Source of the DNA: Acidianus brierleyi
Lineage (GTDB): Archaea; Thermoproteota; Thermoprotei_A; Sulfolobales; Sulfolobaceae
DNA length: 64,000 nucleotides
Direction of reading: 5' to 3'
Assembly (NCBI RefSeq): GCF_003201835.2
Contig: NZ_CP029289.2
Location: 620,001-684,000, forward strand
Within the stretch, counting starts at the first letter, position 1, and each line of letters starts with the position of its first letter. This document shows, piece after piece, positions 58,941-64,000 of this stretch. Under the pieces are notes generated by a model. The model saw only the letters and a list, made by a program, of their open reading frames with translations. It searched no databases and was not told the origin of the DNA. Position numbers and translations under genes: made by a program.

Positions 58941-59667
58941 CTTAAGTTACTCGAGTGTAAAAGTTCTCAACAATATAACTTTTTCTCTTGAAGAGAACTC
59001 TGTAGTATCTTTATTAGGTCCTAACGGGTCCGGGAAAACTACACTGCTAAAGACTATTGATGGGCTCTTAAGACCTAATAACGGGTCTGTATATGTCAAT
59101 TGTAAGTTAGTACATAAGCTTAGTAGAAAAGATGTTGCGAAGGTCTTGGGTTATGTGCCACAAAAGTTGGAAGTTTCAGAACTTGCAGCGTTTGAGTTTG
59201 TGCTTACTGCTAGAAGGCCTTATGTGGATTTTGATTATTCTAAAGAGGATAAGAGAATTGCTCTCGATGCATTAAAAGAGGTTGGGATGTTACAATTTAA
59301 GGACAGATTGCTGACCGAGCTTAGCGGGGGACAGTTGCAAAAAATATACATTGCGAGAGCTTTAGCTTCTGGGGCAAATGTTCTGCTTTTCGATGAACCT
59401 ACCTCAAATTTAGATCCAAAGGCTTCATCTGAAGCAATGAGATTATTAAAGAGAATAAGTCTGCTCTCAAATAAAACAATTATTATTTCTATACATGATC
59501 TAAGTTTGGCTTATAGATACTCTGATATTTCAATTTTTCTTAAGGATGGAAAAATTGTAGCGATAGGCAGGACGGACGAAGTGTTCAATGCAGATATAAT
59601 AAAACTTGTATACGAAATTGATACAGAAGTAGATAAAAATAAGAAAATAGTTATCTTCTACTATTAA
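58912..59667 (+). CDS. ABC transporter ATPase (FecE/BtuD-like)
   Basis: The 251-residue protein has Walker A LLGPNGSGKTTL (about residue 36), the signature LTELSGGQLQKIYIARAL (about residue 138) and Walker B VLLFDEPTSNLD. The start is GTG 58912, inside the permease gene. It powers the importer. It converges with the nickel permease pseudogene, 4 bases apart. Confidence 0.9.
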   Translation: MVTLKVSNVSLSYSSVKVLNNITFSLEENSVVSLLGPNGSGKTTLLKTIDGLLRPNNGSVYVNCKLVHKLSRKDVAKVLGYVPQKLEVSELAAFEFVLTARRPYVDFDYSKEDKRIALDALKEVGMLQFKDRLLTELSGGQLQKIYIARALASGANVLLFDEPTSNLDPKASSEAMRLLKRISLLSNKTIIISIHDLSLAYRYSDISIFLKDGKIVAIGRTDEVFNADIIKLVYEIDTEVDKNKKIVIFYY

Positions 59668-59671
59668 TGTC

Positions 59672-60754
59672 CTAGAACTGTTGTCTTTTAATTTTATATT
59701 TATATAGAATCCCAGATATAATCCAAGTAATGGCAAAAGTTCCTATTATATAATATCCTATGGTTTCCCAATATACGTTATTTAAGGCAATAATTTGGTC
59801 CCAGAAGAATCCACTGAAGCCGAATTCACAAGCTATCAATCCCAGCAGTTCTATAGTGCCTATACCATAAGCTATGATTATAGAAATTAAGGTCATGGTT
59901 AAGTTATACCATATCTTTCCTAACGTGTTCCTAAACACCCAACCGTAGGCCATCCTCATGAATATCCCATCCGCTGTATCTACTAGCGTCATACCAAGCG
60001 TGAACAATATTGGCAAAACCAAAATAGTAGTTAGCGGTATGCTGGCAAAAGCTCCTGCCAAGGTAGCGGAAATCGCCAAGATAGCGACCTCGGTAGCAGT
60101 ATCGAAGCCTAAGCCAAATAGAAACCCTATTATGTACATTTGCCACTGTTTAGTGACTATTTTAAAAAGTTTGCCAAAAAAATCTGTTCATAAAGCCTCT
60201 CTTTAATAATATCTCATTAAGCTTCTGATCGTCAATTGTTCTTTCCTTTTTTACAGTCTTATATATATTATAAAGTTCTAATACAACTAATAAATTCAAG
60301 AATCCTATTATATAGAGAAAACCTCCACTTATCAACGTACCGATTATGCTGCCTATATTTTCTATATTACTCAAATTGCTTACCACATATCTTGTGGCAA
60401 CCATTAGCATAACACTTAAAAGGATTACGACTGTCGAGTGCCCAAGAGAGAAGAAAGTACCTATGAAAAATGGATTTTTACCTTCTTGCAATAGCTTTCT
60501 AGTAGTATTATCTATTGCCGCAAGATGGTCTGCATCTACGGCATGTCTTAGCCCAAATGTGTAGGCCAAAACTCCTAACGTTATAAACGTACCTACAATT
60601 TCTCCGTTATCAGTTTGTACTTTTATGCTCGTCTTAGGTAAGTTAAATAGAAAATAAAATAAACTGAAAGAGCTATATTTATTATGTAGAATAAAGCTAT
60701 GAAGAACAGATTTTTATTACCTATAGATTTTAAAGGATTATTATTGCTTTTCAT
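59672..60754 (-). pseudogene. NiCoT-family nickel/cobalt permease, frameshifted
   Basis: ATG 60754 starts an anchor segment (IALFYIINIALSVYFIFYL), which stops near 60,635. The next frame begins at about 60,630 with KVQTDNGEIVGTFITLGV and carries the signature LRHAVDADHLAAIDN, plus SLGHSTVVILL. A T7 run near 60,178 breaks it again, and FGLGFDTATEVAIL follows in the third frame to 59,672. All NiCoT motifs are present in order, so the gene was once intact. Two breaks make a read-through unlikely; one might be a sequencing error in the T-run. Confidence 0.7.
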
Positions 60755-60920
60755 ACCTTTCACCTTACTAATTCATACCAACGTAAATTTTTAAGCATTT
60801 CTAATAAGGAAACGCAATGCCAATACGTTAAATATTGTTAAATTTAACGTAATTTTACAGGGATATTAGAGCTAAGAGAGAAGAAAATAATTTAGATAAA
60901 GATTAACGTTAAGATTTCGA

Positions 60921-61592
60921 ATGAAAGAAAATAAATGGAAGAAGATAATTGAGGCTTACGACATAATAGCCCCGGTATATGAGAGAGGAAATAAATTCGT
61001 TACATTGGGTAACATAGAAAAATGGAGAAAAGTAACGATAAAAATGCTACTACAAGATTGTAAGAATATGCATAAGGTTCTAGATGCAGGATCTGGACCA
61101 GGTAACATGACTAAGACGTTATTAAAATATAAGAATGCAAAAGTAGTGCTTCTAGATCAATCAGAAATTATGATAAAAGAGGCTAAATTACCAGTAGATA
61201 AAGTAATAGGAACATTTGAATATATGCCTTTTAGGGATAACTCTTTTGATACAGTAATAATGGGTTTTTCCTTTCATGCGTCTACAAATATGAGAATGAC
61301 CGTAGAGGAATTGAAAAGAATTTCGAGATGCGTCGGGATAGTAAGTATAGGTAAACCTAAGAATATTATTAAAAGGAGTTTATTATACATTTATATGAAG
61401 TATTTTGTTCCATTTTTATCATTCTTATCTACAGGAGCTAAATATTATAAAGGGTATTCTAGAATATTTGATATATATACGAGTGTACCGAATAATAATG
61501 ATGTAGAAAAAATTATATCAAGTGAATTCAAAGTAAAGAGATTTAAGGAAGTAGGATTAGGCTCTGTATATATCATCATTGGTACTAAGTAG
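60921..61592 (+). CDS. Class I SAM-dependent methyltransferase
   Basis: The 223-residue protein has the Rossmann methyltransferase motifs: VLDAGSGPGNMTKTL (motif I), VVLLDQSEIMIKEA, and MPFRDNSFDTVIMGFSFHA. It resembles UbiE/MenG-type C-methyltransferases in layout. Given the UbiA gene nearby, it could act on a quinone or on the modified peptide, which is inference. It overlaps the next convergent gene by 8 bases. Confidence 0.75.
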   Translation: MKENKWKKIIEAYDIIAPVYERGNKFVTLGNIEKWRKVTIKMLLQDCKNMHKVLDAGSGPGNMTKTLLKYKNAKVVLLDQSEIMIKEAKLPVDKVIGTFEYMPFRDNSFDTVIMGFSFHASTNMRMTVEELKRISRCVGIVSIGKPKNIIKRSLLYIYMKYFVPFLSFLSTGAKYYKGYSRIFDIYTSVPNNNDVEKIISSEFKVKRFKEVGLGSVYIIIGTK

Positions 61593-62289
61593 ATTTAACT
61601 AGAACTTTTAAGGTATTTCCCAGGGCATCTAAGTTACCTTCTTTTTCAACTAGATCACCATTTGAGAAATGAAACCTTACGATCCCATTACCGTTCTCTA
61701 TTATTACCACAACGTCCTTATCTATACTATCTATAAGAGCTTGGTCTAAGATTTTATCCAATTCAGATTTTTGGATTTCTTTCTTTAATACAGTTTTCAT
61801 TTCATAAATTTTTAATCCTTTAATAGATACGTTATTAAATACTTTCTCATTATGATCCTTCTCTTTACTGTAACACTTATTGTCTTCACAGTACTTTTTT
61901 ATATCAGCATTTAAATTAATAGCAATAGTTTTATACGCCTCCTCCATTTCCTTTTTAGAAGTGCCTTCTAATGGACCATCATAAATGAATTCGGTCCTAA
62001 CCTTAGTCATGTTTCCCGATGGTAAAACATAAGTCTTTAAAGCCATTTTAAATTTTGGCCAACCTAATGAGGTTATTATGAACTCACTCTCATTATTACT
62101 TATCACTCTAGTTAGCTTAGATTTTACAGTTTTAAACCAATGAAGGTAAAGTATCCACTCATCTGGTCCTATTTTTTCCATCTTTTTTGCAGGTTTAAAA
62201 TACTTCACCCAGTTTTCAGGATTGCTTAAATATTCCATTAGCACACTTGGGCTCTCGTTGTATTCGAATTCGTAGCTTACATCTATCAT
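61585..62289 (-). CDS. SRPBCC-fold protein (CoxG/START-like)
   Basis: The 234-residue protein begins with an SRPBCC pattern (MIDVSYEFEYNESPSVLMEY, EKIGPDEWILYLHWFK, IITSLGWPKFKMALKTYVLP) as in CoxG-like proteins. The last third (LKKEIQKSELDKILDQALID... IVRFHFSNGDLVEKEGN) is separate and unknown. It may bind a hydrophobic ligand. It has no neighbour on the same strand. Confidence 0.6.
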   Translation of the reverse strand: MIDVSYEFEYNESPSVLMEYLSNPENWVKYFKPAKKMEKIGPDEWILYLHWFKTVKSKLTRVISNNESEFIITSLGWPKFKMALKTYVLPSGNMTKVRTEFIYDGPLEGTSKKEMEEAYKTIAINLNADIKKYCEDNKCYSKEKDHNEKVFNNVSIKGLKIYEMKTVLKKEIQKSELDKILDQALIDSIDKDVVVIIENGNGIVRFHFSNGDLVEKEGNLDALGNTLKVLVKST

Positions 62290-62512
62290 TATAGATCACT
62301 ATAAATGTGTATCCTTTTCTATTTAAACTTTTTAATTATCTATGATTCTTAGTTTAATATTGGATAATATTATTTTTTGCGAATTCTAATCTCATTAGTT
62401 CAATATTAATGCTATGAGATTTCTATTTTTAGAACAAATATAAAATAAGGTTTAATTAATTAAGTAATCTTATCGTAAGGAATATATAATCTTAAATACA
62501 ATCTAATATTGT

Positions 62513-62758
62513 ATGAAGAAGTTAGACTGTAGAATAGACGATTGCAGGGATATCTCAAATATAGTTTTTATATACGCAAACGAATTAGATTTTGGAGAAT
62601 ATTTAATAATAGATATACCTAGAGAATATATGGATATAATATTAAACATTTGTGAAGCAATGTGCCTAAAACCATTGTCGGTGAGACTTTGTAAAGATTA
62701 TTGCTCAATATTAGTAATAAAAGAACCGTCTGTTGGTACAAAGTATTGTACTGAATAA
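62513..62758 (+). CDS. Small Cys-rich protein, 81 residues
   Basis: The product starts MKKLDCRIDDCRDISNIVFI and has seven Cys residues: Cys6, Cys11, Cys48, Cys52, Cys60, Cys64 and Cys79. The IIDIPREYMDIILNICEAM/LVIKE layout resembles TusA-like two-layer folds, but the C-P-x-P motif is missing. Its end overlaps the convergent DUF364-like gene by 61 bases. The role is unknown; metal or sulfur binding is possible. Confidence 0.45.
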   Translation: MKKLDCRIDDCRDISNIVFIYANELDFGEYLIIDIPREYMDIILNICEAMCLKPLSVRLCKDYCSILVIKEPSVGTKYCTE

Positions 62759-63501
62759 TTAGAGTCATAAAATATTCCCCTAGTGTAACCTATTTTTAAC
62801 AGTCGTATAGCCTCCTCTTTATTATTTACAATTGCAGTGCTTCCTAAGTAGTTTATTTTTAAACCTTTAACAAACATAGGATGGAGCTGAGCTGAAGGAC
62901 CTATTATCAAGTTTAATCTAGAGTTACTCGAATATTTAAGGATCTCATCAATACTTTCGTTTATTATAACTGCTCCGCTCATTATAACAGCATCAATTTG
63001 AGGAAGAATTCTTTTCTCAAGTGATTCAGACATGACTTTTCCGCATAATTTCTTATCAAATGTGTAAGCTAAAAAGTATTTATCTAACTCGTTTACAATA
63101 GGAGGCATATTTCCTATTATTGCTACCTTGCTAGCACTTATATCGTATAATTTCCTAATAATCCATTCAGTAGTATTATTTACTTGTTGAAAACGCAAAA
63201 GTTTTTGACTTAAAGAATTTATAGTTGCCAAAGCAAGTGATCTCTCTATCCAACTCTCAGACGTCACTAGTTCAATTTCTTCTTGAAGAGAAGGATAGAA
63301 CTTCGGATTATTTCTTCTTTCAGCGATATCCGAAATTTCAAAAGAAGGCGTTATATTAAGCCCTATATATTTCTCTCCGTTCTCGTCTTCTGTAACTACT
63401 ATAGTATAAAAATACCCTACCACTGCATCTACTATTTTTAGTGCTAACTCATTCTTTTGTAAATATTCAGTTACATTCCTTTTTATTATGTCGAGTATCA
63501 C
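62698..63501 (-). CDS. DUF4213/DUF364-type protein, putative metal-chelation role
   Basis: The 267-residue protein has the layout of DUF4213 (GLNITPSFEISDIAERR, SLALATINSLSQKLLRFQ) followed by the Rossmann-like DUF364 part (VAIIGNMPPIVNEL, DAVIMSGAVIINESIDEILK, NLIIGPSAQLHPMFVKGLKI). In many archaea such genes accompany FecBCD-type metal importers, and a role in heavy-metal handling has been proposed from context. It overlaps the next upstream gene by 4 bases, so the two are cotranscribed. Confidence 0.7.
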   Translation of the reverse strand: MILDIIKRNVTEYLQKNELALKIVDAVVGYFYTIVVTEDENGEKYIGLNITPSFEISDIAERRNNPKFYPSLQEEIELVTSESWIERSLALATINSLSQKLLRFQQVNNTTEWIIRKLYDISASKVAIIGNMPPIVNELDKYFLAYTFDKKLCGKVMSESLEKRILPQIDAVIMSGAVIINESIDEILKYSSNSRLNLIIGPSAQLHPMFVKGLKINYLGSTAIVNNKEEAIRLLKIGYTRGIFYDSNYSVQYFVPTDGSFITNIEQ

Positions 63502-64000
63502 TTTAATAACCTCTCCTTAAGTCTTGATAAGGATTCTAATACTTTGGGCTTGAGCGCAACAACGTTAGCAAAAACTAACGTATATGTGTGCTCAAAATAA
63601 ATGTGAAATAGTAACGCTCCAGTAAAATATAGTCCTGGAGGTCCTGCTGGGCCCATTAACTGTGCCAACGAATTTAGCTTAGGAAGTGAAAAAGCTAACA
63701 TTAGTATTAACAAAAATATCATAATATAAACTATGTTTTTGTTTATTTTATTATAATAAAAAACAATTAGTGGAAGTAAAATCGCGAACGAAACAGAAGA
63801 GATGACTCCGCTTAATTCACCAGCGAAATTTCTTGGAGCAAAGAATATTTCTACTGTGCTGATCATATATATGACAAAAAGGATTATTGCACCTCTAATT
63901 ATCTTACCGTATTTCTCTTTAGTAAATAAAGCATATAATTTATCGGGTGTCAAAGCACTTGTTAATGCAATTGTACCACCTAAAAATAAACCTCCTGGAC
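63498..64000 (-). CDS. Membrane protein, N-terminus beyond the window
   Basis: The frame stays open past the right edge of the window, so the TTG at 63953 is not needed as a start. The visible 167 residues have at least four helices and the motif MGPAGPPGLYFTGALLFHIY. It resembles the small DUF1404-type membrane proteins of Sulfolobales, but I am not sure. It comes first in a unit with the DUF364-like gene. Confidence 0.5.
   Translation of the reverse strand, partial: PGGLFLGGTIALTSALTPDKLYALFTKEKYGKIIRGAIILFVIYMISTVEIFFAPRNFAGELSGVISSVSFAILLPLIVFYYNKINKNIVYIMIFLLILMLAFSLPKLNSLAQLMGPAGPPGLYFTGALLFHIYFEHTYTLVFANVVALKPKVLESLSRLKERLLK

Overview
The base composition (AT-rich), the mostly leaderless genes with a TATA-like box about 25 bases upstream, the IS110/IS5-type insertion sequences and the gene content (sulfur reductase and thiosulfate:quinone oxidoreductase genes, NreA, TldD/TldE, MMPL exporter, DUF1177) point to a thermoacidophilic archaeon of the Sulfolobales. 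Acidianus or a close relative is the best guess, because doxDA and the five-gene sulfur reductase (sre) cluster are hallmarks of Acidianus. No rRNA, tRNA or CRISPR array was recognised.

Layout. (1) 1-10,700 is an accessory, plasmid- or provirus-like region of short unknown genes, membrane proteins, two small PD-(D/E)XK-type nucleases, several frameshifted genes and two different IS110-family elements inserted next to each other (about 1,040-3,711). (2) 10,900-16,700 carries an MFS transporter, a frameshifted nuclease gene, a small winged-helix protein and a tandemly duplicated, tail-to-tail toxin/antitoxin-like pair. (3) 16,770-34,046 is chromosomal core: nreA overlapping an SPL-like radical SAM gene, a Bat-type regulator, an amino acid permease, a redox cluster (FAD oxidase, DUF1177, a remnant of etfB, fixC, fixX), an MMPL exporter, a TPP enzyme, a HEPN/MNT pair and tldD/tldE. 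(4) 34,064-47,694 is a sulfur-metabolism island: doxA/doxD and sreABCDE (minus strand), split by a scar at 36,787-40,165 containing a dead IS5-like element, a vapBC remnant, an IS200/IS605-like end, a second copy of the IS110 element and a cut-off AbrB antitoxin. (5) 48,200-64,000 holds metal- and cofactor-related genes.

The most interesting part is 53,489-59,667. A 32-codon gene encodes a peptide with a leader-like motif (KTWEKPEMI). It is followed 12 bases later by a PqqD-type recognition protein, a radical SAM enzyme overlapping it by 4 bases, and a UbiA-type prenyltransferase. A second radical SAM gene and a complete FecBCD/BtuFCD-like ABC importer follow, with a third radical SAM gene 4 kb upstream on the other strand. 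This looks like an archaeal ribosomally made, modified peptide (RiPP) pathway with an uptake system, possibly for a metallophore or a peptide-derived cofactor. The three radical SAM genes share exact DNA tracts of 110-249 bp inside otherwise diverged sequence, a sign of gene conversion. A neighbouring nickel/cobalt permease gene is broken by frameshifts.

How it may fit together: the sulfur reductase works with a [NiFe] hydrogenase in related species, so metal supply next to it makes sense. The hydrogenase genes themselves are not in the window, and the product of the peptide pathway cannot be read from sequence.
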